DNA from: Halalkalicoccus paucihalophilus
Lineage (GTDB): Archaea > Halobacteriota > Halobacteria > Halobacteriales > Halalkalicoccaceae
Assembly (NCBI RefSeq): GCF_001593955.1
Contig: NZ_LTAZ01000004.1
Location: 496,001-560,000, forward strand
Direction: 5' to 3'
Length of the DNA: 64,000 nt
Part shown: positions 1-7,891 of the stretch, piece by piece
Position numbering within the stretch: the first letter of the stretch is position 1
Layout of the letters: every line of letters starts with the position of its first letter
Program-made: the position numbers and the translations under genes
The notes under the pieces: model-generated
What the model was told of the DNA's origin: nothing
What the model saw: the letters and a program-made list of their open reading frames with translations, nothing else
Database searches by the model: none

Positions 1-121
1 GTGCGGTGCGAAGGGGCTCCCGTGGCTATTCCGTGCTGTCATAACTCCTGAAAAGCGTGGCGTCTGTCCGCCGGTTCATGGCGGCTCTTACGGGTACGAG
101 TACATGAACGGCGGGGTTTCG
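1..121. other. Left-edge stretch without a recognisable gene
   Basis: No coding sequence could be supported between the window edge and the gcvH stop codon. The glycine-cleavage genes read leftwards, so a gcvP subunit gene could lie just outside the window; that is inference from common gene order. Confidence 0.4.
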
Positions 122-493
122 CTACTCGATCTGATCCGCGTACTCGTCGGCCGAAAGCAGTCCGTCGAGGTCGCTGTCGATATCGAGTTCGAGCATCCAG
201 CCCTCGCCGAAGGGGTCGTCGTTGACGAGTTCCGGCCGGTCGAACAGCGCCTCGTTGACCGCGGTCACGGTGCCGCTCGCGGGCGAATACAGGTCCGAGA
301 CGGCCTTGATCGATTCGACGACGCCGAACTCGGTCTCCTGTTCGAGTTCCTCGCCCTCGTCGGGGAGTTCGACGAAGACCACGTCGCCGAGTTCGTCCTG
401 TGCGAACTCGCTGATTCCTATCCTACCAGTATCGGGATCGATCCACTCGTGCGATTCGAGGTAGTACAGGTCGTCGGGTATCTCGAAGCTCAT
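122..493 (-). CDS. gcvH: Glycine cleavage system H protein
   Basis: Carries the lipoyl arm that shuttles the aminomethyl intermediate between the P, T and L proteins of the glycine cleavage complex in the cytoplasm. The 123-residue protein has the normal length. It shows the family pattern [12 protein letters not shown] with the lipoylated lysine at residue 63, and the usual N-terminal YLESHEWI stretch. The ATG overlaps the gcvT stop codon by one base (TAATG), so the two genes are translationally coupled. Identification is by motif and by the gcvT neighbour. Confidence 0.96.
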   Translation of the reverse strand: MSFEIPDDLYYLESHEWIDPDTGRIGISEFAQDELGDVVFVELPDEGEELEQETEFGVVESIKAVSDLYSPASGTVTAVNEALFDRPELVNDDPFGEGWMLELDIDSDLDGLLSADEYADQIE

Positions 494-1575
494 TACCTAT
501 CACCGAGGAAGCCGGGGGCTTCAATCCTTGCCCTTTTGTCCGACCCGCGGATCCGCACCGCGACCTCGCGCCCCTCTTCGGCGTATTCGGTGGGAACGTA
601 GCCCAACCCGATGGGCTCGCCCAGCGTAGGACTCATCGTCCCGCTCGTGACCTCGCCGATCGCCTCCCCCTCGACCCGGATCTCGTAGCCGTGACGCGGG
701 ATTCCCCGCTCTTCGAGGCGAACCCCGACGAACAGTTCGTCGGGTCCGTCCTCGTTCACGCGTGCGAGCGCGTCCCGGCCCACGAACTCGGTGTCGAGAT
801 CGACGGTGAAGCCGATCCGGGCCTCGTAGGGATTTCTGGGGCTTTCCTCGGGGTGGAAGTCCTGTCCCGACAGGAGGAACCCGGCCTCGATCCGGAGGGT
901 GTCCCGGGCGCCCAGCCCGCAGGGCTGGCAGTCGAACTCGTTCCAGACCTCTTCGGCAGAATCCCACGGAACGAGCGCTTCGTAGCCGTCCTCGCCCGTA
1001 TACCCCGTTCGAGCGAGCAGACAGTCCGCACCCGCGATCTCGGCCTCGGTGATCGAGAACCGCCCGAGACCCCGCAGGTCCTCGCCCGCCGCGTCGGCGA
1101 CGAAGTCCTCGGCGTCGGGCCCCTGGACCGCGAACATCGCCCAGTCCTCCGTACGGTTCTCCACCTCGCAGTTGAGGTCCCATTCCTCGCGGTGATCGAC
1201 CCAGCGCTCCTCCATCTGCCCGTCGTGGCCCGCGTTCGGGATGAACAGGAACTCCTCCTCTGCGAGCCGGTAGATCACAGTGTCGTCGAGGATGACACCC
1301 TCCTCGTTCGTGATCGTCGAGTACTGGGCCCGTCCTACCGAGAGAGACTCGACATCGTTGGTGGTCAGGCCCTGAAGCAGGGCAGCGGCGTCCGGTCCCG
1401 AAACGGAGATCTCGCCCATATGCGAGACGTCGAAGATCCCGGCCGACTCGCGGACGGCCTCGTGTTCCGCTCGAATGGAATCGAACTCGACGGGCATCGC
1501 CCACCCGCCGAAGGGGGTAAACGTCGCGCCCCGCTCCTCGTGAATGGCGTACAGCGGCGGTTTTCGATCCGACAT
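493..1575 (-). CDS. gcvT: Aminomethyltransferase (glycine cleavage T protein)
   Basis: Transfers the methylene group from the aminomethyl-lipoyl H protein to tetrahydrofolate and releases ammonia. The 360-residue length is typical. Family stretches include FDVSHMGEI near residue 50, a [10 protein letters not shown] segment near 95 that holds the catalytic aspartate, and GYTGEDGYE near 195. The C-terminal domain ends with the common [13 protein letters not shown] pattern. It is the first gene of the visible gcvT-gcvH unit. Haloarchaea are expected to supply a folate rather than a methanopterin cofactor, which fits a GcvT enzyme. Confidence 0.96.
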   Translation of the reverse strand: MSDRKPPLYAIHEERGATFTPFGGWAMPVEFDSIRAEHEAVRESAGIFDVSHMGEISVSGPDAAALLQGLTTNDVESLSVGRAQYSTITNEEGVILDDTVIYRLAEEEFLFIPNAGHDGQMEERWVDHREEWDLNCEVENRTEDWAMFAVQGPDAEDFVADAAGEDLRGLGRFSITEAEIAGADCLLARTGYTGEDGYEALVPWDSAEEVWNEFDCQPCGLGARDTLRIEAGFLLSGQDFHPEESPRNPYEARIGFTVDLDTEFVGRDALARVNEDGPDELFVGVRLEERGIPRHGYEIRVEGEAIGEVTSGTMSPTLGEPIGLGYVPTEYAEEGREVAVRIRGSDKRARIEAPGFLGDR

Positions 1576-1676
1576 ACCTCACACCTCACACGCGAGGGGC
1601 TAAGGGTTTCCCTTCGGCCCCGTCCCGCCGTCGGAACTTCGATACGGTTTTGGGTGGCCTCCACAGTGGAACACGC

Positions 1677-2153
1677 ATGATCGGGGGTTTCCGGAGGGTC
1701 GTGAGACGGCTCCGAAGCGGGCGCTCGGAGGGGCGGCGGGTCGGACTGCTCGTCGACGGACCGAACGTCCTCAGAGACGAGTTCGACGTCGATCTAGACG
1801 ACGTGCGGGCCGTCGGCGACGACGCCGGGACCCTCGTCGCGACGCGGCTCTACCTCGACGAACACGCCACGCCCGGGCTGATTCAGGCCGCCGAAGCCCG
1901 TGGCTACGAGGTGATCATCACCAGCGGCGATGTCGACGTGAAACTCGCGATCGACGCCACCGAACTGGTCTACACCGACGCGATCGACACCCTGATGGTC
2001 GTCTCGCGGGACACCGACTTCAAGCCCGTCCTCGAAAAAGCGGCCAAGCGGGGTATTCACACCGTCGCGGTCGCGCCCGGCACCTACGGCCGCTCGGACG
2101 CACTGCGCAACGCCGCACAGGAGGCCATCCTGCTCGACGGCGACGTAACGTAG
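1677..2153 (+). CDS. NYN (LabA/DUF88-type PIN-fold) domain protein
   Basis: A 158-residue protein of the NYN family, PIN-like proteins that usually act as metal-dependent RNases. The acidic motif VDGPN (Asp27, Asn30) lies on the first strand and SRDTDF (two Asp) near residue 107, matching the metal-binding arrangement of the fold. A basic N-terminal tail of about 20 residues (arginine-rich) precedes the domain and could contact nucleic acid. I chose the ATG at 1677 because family homology starts soon after it; a TTG 27 bases upstream would add nine residues without homology. The RNA target is unknown. Confidence 0.85.
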   Translation: MIGGFRRVVRRLRSGRSEGRRVGLLVDGPNVLRDEFDVDLDDVRAVGDDAGTLVATRLYLDEHATPGLIQAAEARGYEVIITSGDVDVKLAIDATELVYTDAIDTLMVVSRDTDFKPVLEKAAKRGIHTVAVAPGTYGRSDALRNAAQEAILLDGDVT

Positions 2154-2183
2154 CCCTTTCGAGTGCGCGCGAGAAGCACCAGT

Positions 2184-3023
2184 ATGGAGCCGATCCTCGA
2201 CAACCACCTGCATCTCGATCCCGACCACGGCCGGGGGATCGAGGCCGTCAAGGACTTCTCCCGGTCGGGCGGCACCCACTTGCTCGTCGTCAACAAACCC
2301 TCGTGGCACCTCGGGGATCTGCCCGACGCGGGCGCGGATTTCGAACACATCTTCGAGACGACGCTGGGGGCCGTCGCCGAGGCCACCGACGTCCTTTCGG
2401 GGAGGGCGTGGCCTGTTCTCGGAGTGCATCCGGGGCTGATTTCACAGCTCACCGACGCGGGCCACAGCCCCGCGGAGGCGGGCGGGATCATGCGTGCGGG
2501 GCTGGATCTGGCCGCGGAATACGTCGCCGACGGGGCGGCACTCGGCCTCAAATCGGGTCGTCCACACTACGAGGTGAGCGACGCCGTCTGGAAGGCCTCG
2601 AACGACGTGCTCAAACACGCCCTCGCGCTCGGGGCCGAGAACGACTGTGCGGTCCAACTCCACACGGAGGGCAGCGAGGACCTCACCGAGATCGCGGACT
2701 GGGCCGAGGAGCGCGGCTTGTCCGCCCATCGGGTCGTCAAACACTACGCGAACGGCCGCCTGAAGGGTCCGACCCCGAGCGTCATCTGTGATAAGGACGA
2801 ACTCCGGCGCGCCGCAGAGGGGGACGAGCCGTTCATGATGGAGACGGACTTCATCGACGATCCCCAACGTCCAGGAGCGGTGATGGGGCCCAAAACTGTC
2901 CCCCGGCGGGTGAACTGGCTCCGCGAGGAGGGGTTCGAGGGGGCGATGCACAGTGCACACGTCGAGACGCCGGAGGACATCTACGGGATCGATACGGTCG
3001 GGACCCTCGCAGAGCGGTCGTGA
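2184..3023 (+). CDS. TatD-like metal-dependent hydrolase (COG1099 type)
   Basis: Predicted TIM-barrel metallohydrolase of the amidohydrolase/TatD group, 279 residues. The N-terminal metal site reads DNHLHLDP (HxH). Further candidate ligands are the His of LGVHPGL, the His of QLHTEG and the His of VKHYANG, followed by an Asp in METDFIDDP. The start at 2184 places the HxH motif near residue 8, as in relatives. It follows the NYN gene by 30 bases on the same strand, so the two may be co-transcribed. The substrate is unknown; TatD proteins include 3'-5' DNases, but COG1099 members are mostly uncharacterised. Confidence 0.8.
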   Translation: MEPILDNHLHLDPDHGRGIEAVKDFSRSGGTHLLVVNKPSWHLGDLPDAGADFEHIFETTLGAVAEATDVLSGRAWPVLGVHPGLISQLTDAGHSPAEAGGIMRAGLDLAAEYVADGAALGLKSGRPHYEVSDAVWKASNDVLKHALALGAENDCAVQLHTEGSEDLTEIADWAEERGLSAHRVVKHYANGRLKGPTPSVICDKDELRRAAEGDEPFMMETDFIDDPQRPGAVMGPKTVPRRVNWLREEGFEGAMHSAHVETPEDIYGIDTVGTLAERS

Positions 3024-3099
3024 GCCGGTCGTAAACCGGTCGCTCGTAACCCGAACGATCGATACAGATACATGGCCGTGGGTCGTGTTCACGCACTGG

Positions 3100-3561
3100 A
3101 TGGATATCGAGCTGCCCGCGGTCAGGTCGAAGGCCGAAACGGTCGTCGACGAGGACCTCCCGCCGTCGACCGTCGAGTACCTGAACTACCGCGCGATCGA
3201 GCGCAACGACTGGAACATAGAGGACGAGGACCTCTTCGAGAAGGCCGCGGACGCCGGCCTCGACGAGCGCGACTACGGCGTGATGGAGGTCGAACGCGAC
3301 GAGTCGCTCCTTCGGGCCGCAGACCAGGCGGGCCTCAAGTGGCCGTTTCAGTGCCGGTCGGCGACCTGTTCGATGTGTGTCGGCGTCCTGAAGGACGGCG
3401 AGGCCGAGATGGACATGAACCTGTTTCTCGAAGACGAGGAGGTCGAGGAACGGAACATGCGCCTGACCTGCGTCTGTGCCCCCGTCAGTGACGACCTCCA
3501 GATCGTGTTCAACGCGATTCACATGCCTTACGCCCGCGATATCGCCCGGAACAGGGGTTAA
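3100..3561 (+). CDS. 2Fe-2S ferredoxin, halophilic plant type
   Basis: Small soluble electron carrier, 153 residues. Four cluster ligands are visible: Cys85, Cys90 and Cys93 (pattern C-x4-C-x2-C) and Cys124 in RLTC, with an extra cysteine at 126. The segment VEYLNYRAIERNDW and the acidic block EDEDLFEKAADAGLDERDYG match the acidic insertion of halobacterial ferredoxin. About 20 extra N-terminal residues precede VEYLNY compared with the classic 128-residue form. RSATCSMC replaces the usual RAGAC-type loop, so this is probably a paralogue rather than the main ferredoxin. The ATG at 3100 was chosen as the first one giving a plausible N-terminus. Confidence 0.9.
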   Translation: MDIELPAVRSKAETVVDEDLPPSTVEYLNYRAIERNDWNIEDEDLFEKAADAGLDERDYGVMEVERDESLLRAADQAGLKWPFQCRSATCSMCVGVLKDGEAEMDMNLFLEDEEVEERNMRLTCVCAPVSDDLQIVFNAIHMPYARDIARNRG

Positions 3562-3569
3562 CTCGAGTA

Positions 3570-4310
3570 CTACCGGCGGGTATCGATCGCCCGCAGGGTG
3601 CGGGCGGCTCGCTCGAGGGTGTCGTCGGCGTGCCACGTCTGGGCCGTCTGGCGGGTCCGGAGCGTCTCGACCCGATCGCGGACGTCGGCGACTGACGAGA
3701 GCGCGGCGGGATCGCTCCTCGCGATCAGCGCGAGCAGTGCGGCACCACACCGTCTGACCTGCCGAGAGTCGTCCGCAAGCGCGTCCTCAGCCGCGTTAAC
3801 GGTCGCCGGAAACGCCGTCGGCACCCGGATCGGCACGGTCGCGAAGACGGTGAGGACCGCCAGCCTGATCCGCGGCGTCGCCGTCCGGAGCAGGTCGGCG
3901 ATCGCCCCATCGGCCACCGCGACCGCCTCGGGCGCGCGCTCCCCGGTCCGCGAGAGCGCCCGGAGGATCGCCATCTGGACCGCGGGTGCGTCGGTCCGCT
4001 CGAGGAGGGCGACCAGTTCCGGGACCGCCTCCGTGACGGTCTCCGGGGACGGGTTCGCGAGCCCGGCGAGCCCGAGTGCACCCGAGAGCCGGAGCGAGCC
4101 GTTGTCCGCCGACAGGAGGTCGACGAGCGTTCCCCGATGTGTTTCGAGCAGCGCGGGGCGTTCCTCCGCGACCGAACGGAACGTCCTGCCGGCGTCCGCG
4201 CTGGCGTGGGGGTCCGCGGACGCCAGCCGCTCGTGGATCTCGTCGATCCGATCCTCGAACCCCTCGGGCTCGTTCCGGACGGCGGCTTCGAGCGAGACCC
4301 GGTCGGTCAT
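3570..4310 (-). CDS. HEAT-repeat-like helical protein
   Basis: A 246-residue protein made of repeated helical pairs. The pattern LLSADNGSLRLSGALGLAGLA, then VALLERTDAPAVQMAILRALSR, then LLRTATPRIRLAVLTVFA recurs about every 40 residues, as in HEAT or PBS-lyase-type repeats. No catalytic motif, signal peptide or membrane segment is seen, so a scaffold or protein-binding role is likely. Its start lies 46 bases after the stop of the quinoprotein dehydrogenase on the same strand, which suggests it is the third gene of that unit. Its job there is unknown. Confidence 0.7.
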   Translation of the reverse strand: MTDRVSLEAAVRNEPEGFEDRIDEIHERLASADPHASADAGRTFRSVAEERPALLETHRGTLVDLLSADNGSLRLSGALGLAGLANPSPETVTEAVPELVALLERTDAPAVQMAILRALSRTGERAPEAVAVADGAIADLLRTATPRIRLAVLTVFATVPIRVPTAFPATVNAAEDALADDSRQVRRCGAALLALIARSDPAALSSVADVRDRVETLRTRQTAQTWHADDTLERAARTLRAIDTRR

Positions 4311-4356
4311 CGGCGGGTGGACTCGCTCGGATCGACCGAACCGGGAGCCGAGCGGT

Positions 4357-6075
4357 TCACGCCGAAAGCGAGAACACGGCGAGTTGATCCCCCCGTGGCC
4401 CGCGCCCGACGAAGCCGCTGCCGCCGACTTGGATCGCGACGTACTGCTTTTCGGTGCCCGGATCGTACCAGCTGACGGGGTCGCCCGAGACGGCCTTGTC
4501 GCCGAGGTCGTACTCCCAGAGGCGCTCGCCGTTTGCGGCGTCGTAGGCGATCATGTCGCCGTTCTGCGTCCCGGCGAAGAGGAGTCCGGAAGCGGTCGAC
4601 ATCGTCCCGCCCCAGAGGTACCGATCGCTGTCAATCCAGTCGCGCCACTCGACTTTGCCCGTCGCGGGATCGACCGCCACGATCGCGCTGATGTGGCCGT
4701 TGTAGTCGTCGGGAACCACCTCCTCGTCGGGTTCGACCTCGACGATCCCGCCCCAGAACTTCTCGCCGGGCCTGTACTCCTCGTTTCGCCAGTAGATCTC
4801 GTGGGGTGTGTTGAGCGTCTTGTGATAGGCGAGCCCCGTCTCGCGGCAGTAGGTCGGTGGCTGCCAGTCGTTCCCGCCCAGAAGGCCCGGCATCATCACG
4901 TAGTCGCGCTCCTCTTCGACGTGCGGGACCATCGTCATCATGTTGATCTGTTGGGTCATCGGCTGGCCGCGCACGAGGAGCTTGCCGGTTTCGGGCTCCA
5001 TCGTGTAGGTCCACGACGTTTTGCCGCCGTTGTAGACGACATCCCCCGAATAATCGAGGTGGTCGATATCCAGATCGCGGATGATCATCCGCTGGCTGGC
5101 CGAGTCGTAGTCCCAGATGTCGTGGGCCGACTCCTGGTGGGCCCACTGGACCTCGCCGCTGTGGGGATCGACACACAGCGTCGAACAGGTGTTCTTGTTC
5201 GGCCCCGGACGAACGGTGCCGTTGAAGTCCGGGCTCGGATTGCCGACGTTGTAGTACAGCAGTTCGCGTTCGGGGTCGAACGTCGCGGTCATCCAGTTGG
5301 TGCCGCCCGATTGCTCGATGCTGTCGCCGACGTACTCCTCCTCGGGGCAGTTGTTGATCCGCCAGAGCTCCTCGCCGGTCTCGGCGTTGTACGCACAGTG
5401 GAACCCGCGGACACCGAACTCGCCGCCGGCACTGCCCGTAAAGAGCATTCCCTTCCAGACGATCGGGGCCCACGTCGCCGAGTACCCCTCCGCGTGGTCG
5501 GCGGTGCTCGCGTACCACTCCTCCTCGCCGGTGTAGCGGTTCAGCGCTTGGACACCCGAGTCCAGCGTCGTCATGTAGATCTTGTCCTTCCAGACGGCGA
5601 CGCCGCGGTTGTTGTCGTCACAACAGAGCACCGCGTCCTCGGGCGCGGGGAACGTATAGCTCCAGAGGACGTCCCCCTCCCGCGGGTCGATTGCCTTCAC
5701 GTGGCTCGGTCCGTTGGTCTGGTACATCACGGGGGGATCGCCGGGGACGATTACGGGCGAGCCCTCCATGCTGGAGTTGGCCCCGATCTCCATCGTGTAC
5801 TCGAGTTCGAGTTCTCCTACATTGTCCTTCGTGATGGTATCACAGGGTGTGTAGCGATGCGCCTCGTAGTTCTTACTGAACATCAACCAGCTCTCTTCGT
5901 CCTCACCCGACTCGTCGAGCATCTCCTGAGTGACGTCGTATCTAGGGATCCGGTCGGTGTCGGTCTGATGGAGAACGGCCTCGTCGGGTGCGTTGAACAC
6001 CTGATAGCCCAATTCCGTTTCCTCGACGATCGTGTCGCTTGCGGCCTTGATTGCTTTGTCGTCCTCTATTGCCAT
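4357..6075 (-). CDS. PQQ-type quinoprotein alcohol dehydrogenase, no signal peptide
   Basis: Eight-bladed propeller quinoprotein of the methanol/ethanol dehydrogenase group, 572 residues, expected to oxidise an alcohol with PQQ. Visible family features are WLMFSKNYEAHRYTP near residue 63, adjacent cysteines 151-152, Glu219 in GEFGVRG, Asn279 in GNPSPDFNG, and Asp322 with Asp324 in WDYD. Repeated tryptophan-docking blades (for example GEELW, GERLWEYDLG) are present. There is no Tat or Sec signal and no cytochrome c domain, although known relatives work outside the cytoplasm. It overlaps the preceding gene by 10 bases. Substrate and electron acceptor are unknown. Confidence 0.88.
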   Translation of the reverse strand: MAIEDDKAIKAASDTIVEETELGYQVFNAPDEAVLHQTDTDRIPRYDVTQEMLDESGEDEESWLMFSKNYEAHRYTPCDTITKDNVGELELEYTMEIGANSSMEGSPVIVPGDPPVMYQTNGPSHVKAIDPREGDVLWSYTFPAPEDAVLCCDDNNRGVAVWKDKIYMTTLDSGVQALNRYTGEEEWYASTADHAEGYSATWAPIVWKGMLFTGSAGGEFGVRGFHCAYNAETGEELWRINNCPEEEYVGDSIEQSGGTNWMTATFDPERELLYYNVGNPSPDFNGTVRPGPNKNTCSTLCVDPHSGEVQWAHQESAHDIWDYDSASQRMIIRDLDIDHLDYSGDVVYNGGKTSWTYTMEPETGKLLVRGQPMTQQINMMTMVPHVEEERDYVMMPGLLGGNDWQPPTYCRETGLAYHKTLNTPHEIYWRNEEYRPGEKFWGGIVEVEPDEEVVPDDYNGHISAIVAVDPATGKVEWRDWIDSDRYLWGGTMSTASGLLFAGTQNGDMIAYDAANGERLWEYDLGDKAVSGDPVSWYDPGTEKQYVAIQVGGSGFVGRGPRGDQLAVFSLSA

Positions 6076-7040
6076 GGTAGTTCCTCCTCCCGCCCGCTCG
6101 CCTCGCTCGGTTTGCGTTTCTCCTCGGTGATCCAGAAGGCGTCCTGCATGAGTTCCTCCTGATTGACGATCGTTACCGCCGTCCCCGCAGTCAGCGCCGC
6201 CGTCAGTTGGGCGTCGGTGAGCGAACCGTCCGCGCCCGCCGCGATGTCGTGAGCGGCCAGCGCCATCAGATAGAGCCCGCCCAGCATCGCTTTCGTGTCC
6301 CAGCGGACGTCGTCGAGAATGGCGTCCGTTATCAGGATCTCCTTGCGCCAGAGGTGCTCATCGAGCGCCTGAACCCACAACAACGCCCCGCCCATCGCGC
6401 GCTGCTGGAGCGGCGGGACGTATTCGACCTCGAACTCCACGCCCTCGGGGATCTCCCGCGTCGGGGTCCACCGCGAGAGGCGCGTGTCGTTGTTCGCGAC
6501 GTTCATCATCAGCACCATCCGCTCGCGCTCGTCGAACCCACACTCCTCGAGCGTCGTCGAAAGCGGTTCGGCCCGAACCAGTTCGCGGGCCGTCCCCGCG
6601 ATGTGCTCGGGCGTAAACGCCGGCAGGTTCGCCTCGACACTCTCGAAGAAACCGACGTCTTCGAGGTGGTGATACACCCGCCACGCCGGTTCGACGAGAC
6701 CCCGATACAGCGCTTCGGGACCCGTCTTCCCGCCCGGGATACCCGCCTCGCGTACCTCGGGGACCCGTCCGACCTGCGCCACTATCTCCGGGAGCGCTGC
6801 GGCCAGCAGGTCGGCGTCGAGCCGCCCCGAGAGGTCGTTTCTGATCGCCTCGCCCATCGAGACGAACGAGTCGTCGGGGTCGGCGTCGATCTCTTCGCGG
6901 AGCCGATCGACCGTCAGCCGCTCGCCGGTCGTCGGCCCGCCCACACCGAGGGTACTCGCCAGCTCCCGCTGGCGCTCGGCCGTCGGTTGTGGGACGTTAC
7001 TCTGTACCATTGCGTCAGTCACGTAGGAGAACACCGGCAT
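6066..7040 (-). CDS. Unrecognised protein, partner of the quinoprotein dehydrogenase
   Basis: I do not recognise this 324-residue protein (314 residues if the inner ATG at 7010 is used). It has no signal peptide, no clear membrane segment, no cysteine-pair motif and no nucleotide-binding loop. It is largely helical by composition, with conserved-looking blocks such as VLMMNVANNDTRLSRWTP and LLWVQALDEHLWRKE. Its 3' end overlaps the start of the quinoprotein gene by 10 bases, so the two are translationally coupled and probably work together. I prefer the ATG at 7040 because a TATA element lies 25 bases upstream, which implies leaderless initiation there; 7010 is the alternative. Confidence 0.75.
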   Translation of the reverse strand: MPVFSYVTDAMVQSNVPQPTAERQRELASTLGVGGPTTGERLTVDRLREEIDADPDDSFVSMGEAIRNDLSGRLDADLLAAALPEIVAQVGRVPEVREAGIPGGKTGPEALYRGLVEPAWRVYHHLEDVGFFESVEANLPAFTPEHIAGTARELVRAEPLSTTLEECGFDERERMVLMMNVANNDTRLSRWTPTREIPEGVEFEVEYVPPLQQRAMGGALLWVQALDEHLWRKEILITDAILDDVRWDTKAMLGGLYLMALAAHDIAAGADGSLTDAQLTAALTAGTAVTIVNQEELMQDAFWITEEKRKPSEASGREEELPWQ

Positions 7041-7060
7041 AAGGGTATGGATTCCTGCAT

Positions 7061-7070
7061 ATTTTATAAT
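7061..7070 (-). promoter_or_regulatory. TATA element of the quinoprotein unit
   Basis: The minus strand reads ATTATAAAAT here, centred about 25 bases upstream of the ATG at 7040. That spacing is normal for haloarchaeal leaderless transcripts. Confidence 0.6.
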
Positions 7071-7169
7071 CGGGTTTAGTGGCCGGTCGGACGGGAGGCG
7101 GTCGGAAGCGAGGCGACCGTTCGCGCCGAGTAGAGAAAGGGCTTTGAACGCGGGTCGACACCGTCCGGT

Positions 7170-7757
7170 ATGAGCACCCCGCCAGAAGCGTTCTACTCTG
7201 AGGAACGGTGGCAGAACTGGATCGACCGGCTGAAAGACGAGGAGATCGATCCCGAGGACGAGGACTCGGCGCGCCTCCTCCTGAACCTGCAGGACGACGC
7301 CGCCATCGCCATCGCGAAGATCATCGGTGCCTACGAGGAGGGCGACCTCGATGAGGAGGAGGCCATCGAGGAACTCGCCGACGTGCGCGAGATCGTCCTC
7401 TCGGACGTCGAGGTCGAAAACGAGGAGACCGCGTTCCTGATTGACGGCGTCCAGACGAGCCTTGTCTGCGTGTTCGCTGCCGCCGAGGAGTACATGATGC
7501 GGGGTGCGAGCGAGGAGGCCAGCATCGAGGAGTACGTCCGCGCCGCGGCCGACGCCGAGGCCGAAGAGGACTTCGATGCGGCGCTCGGCTACTGCGCGCA
7601 GGCCGGCACTCGGATCGTCGACGGCGAGGACCTCGACGTGAGCATCGGCGAGGAGATCGAGTACGGCTTCGTCGCCGAATGGGTCAACGGCCTCGACAGC
7701 CTCCAGAGCGCGATCCGCGACCCCGAGGTCATCGAGGAGGAAGACGAGGAGGACTGA
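7170..7757 (+). CDS. DUF2150 family protein
   Basis: A 195-residue, very acidic protein matching the haloarchaeal DUF2150 family as I know it. It opens with PPEAFYSEERWQNWIDRL, has a helical middle ending in SLVCVFAAAEEYMMRG, and an Asp/Glu tail. No catalytic motif or membrane segment is seen. It is broadly conserved in Halobacteria and its function is not established. It is transcribed divergently from the quinoprotein unit and stands alone. Confidence 0.75.
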   Translation: MSTPPEAFYSEERWQNWIDRLKDEEIDPEDEDSARLLLNLQDDAAIAIAKIIGAYEEGDLDEEEAIEELADVREIVLSDVEVENEETAFLIDGVQTSLVCVFAAAEEYMMRGASEEASIEEYVRAAADAEAEEDFDAALGYCAQAGTRIVDGEDLDVSIGEEIEYGFVAEWVNGLDSLQSAIRDPEVIEEEDEED

Positions 7758-7863
7758 GTTCCCGTTTCTACCCCCTATTCGAGACACGCGTATCGTCTCC
7801 GCTCGTCACGCGACCGCGTTCGGCCCGGATTTCGTCGATCGTCGAATCGATAGTCGACAGACC

Positions 7864-7871
7864 CATATAAT
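7864..7871 (+). promoter_or_regulatory. TATA element of HMG-CoA synthase
   Basis: CATATAAT is centred 25 bases upstream of the ATG at 7892, which implies a leaderless transcript. Confidence 0.6.
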
Positions 7872-7891
7872 CCGCACGATAGTTACGACAC

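Noticed and set aside
104-601. Plus-strand frame over gcvH
   Set aside because: Antisense to gcvH, whose lipoyl motif is intact.
3598-6162. Long plus-strand open frame opposite the HEAT and quinoprotein genes
   Set aside because: It mirrors the GC-rich codon pattern of the real genes on the other strand and has no homology blocks or promoter.
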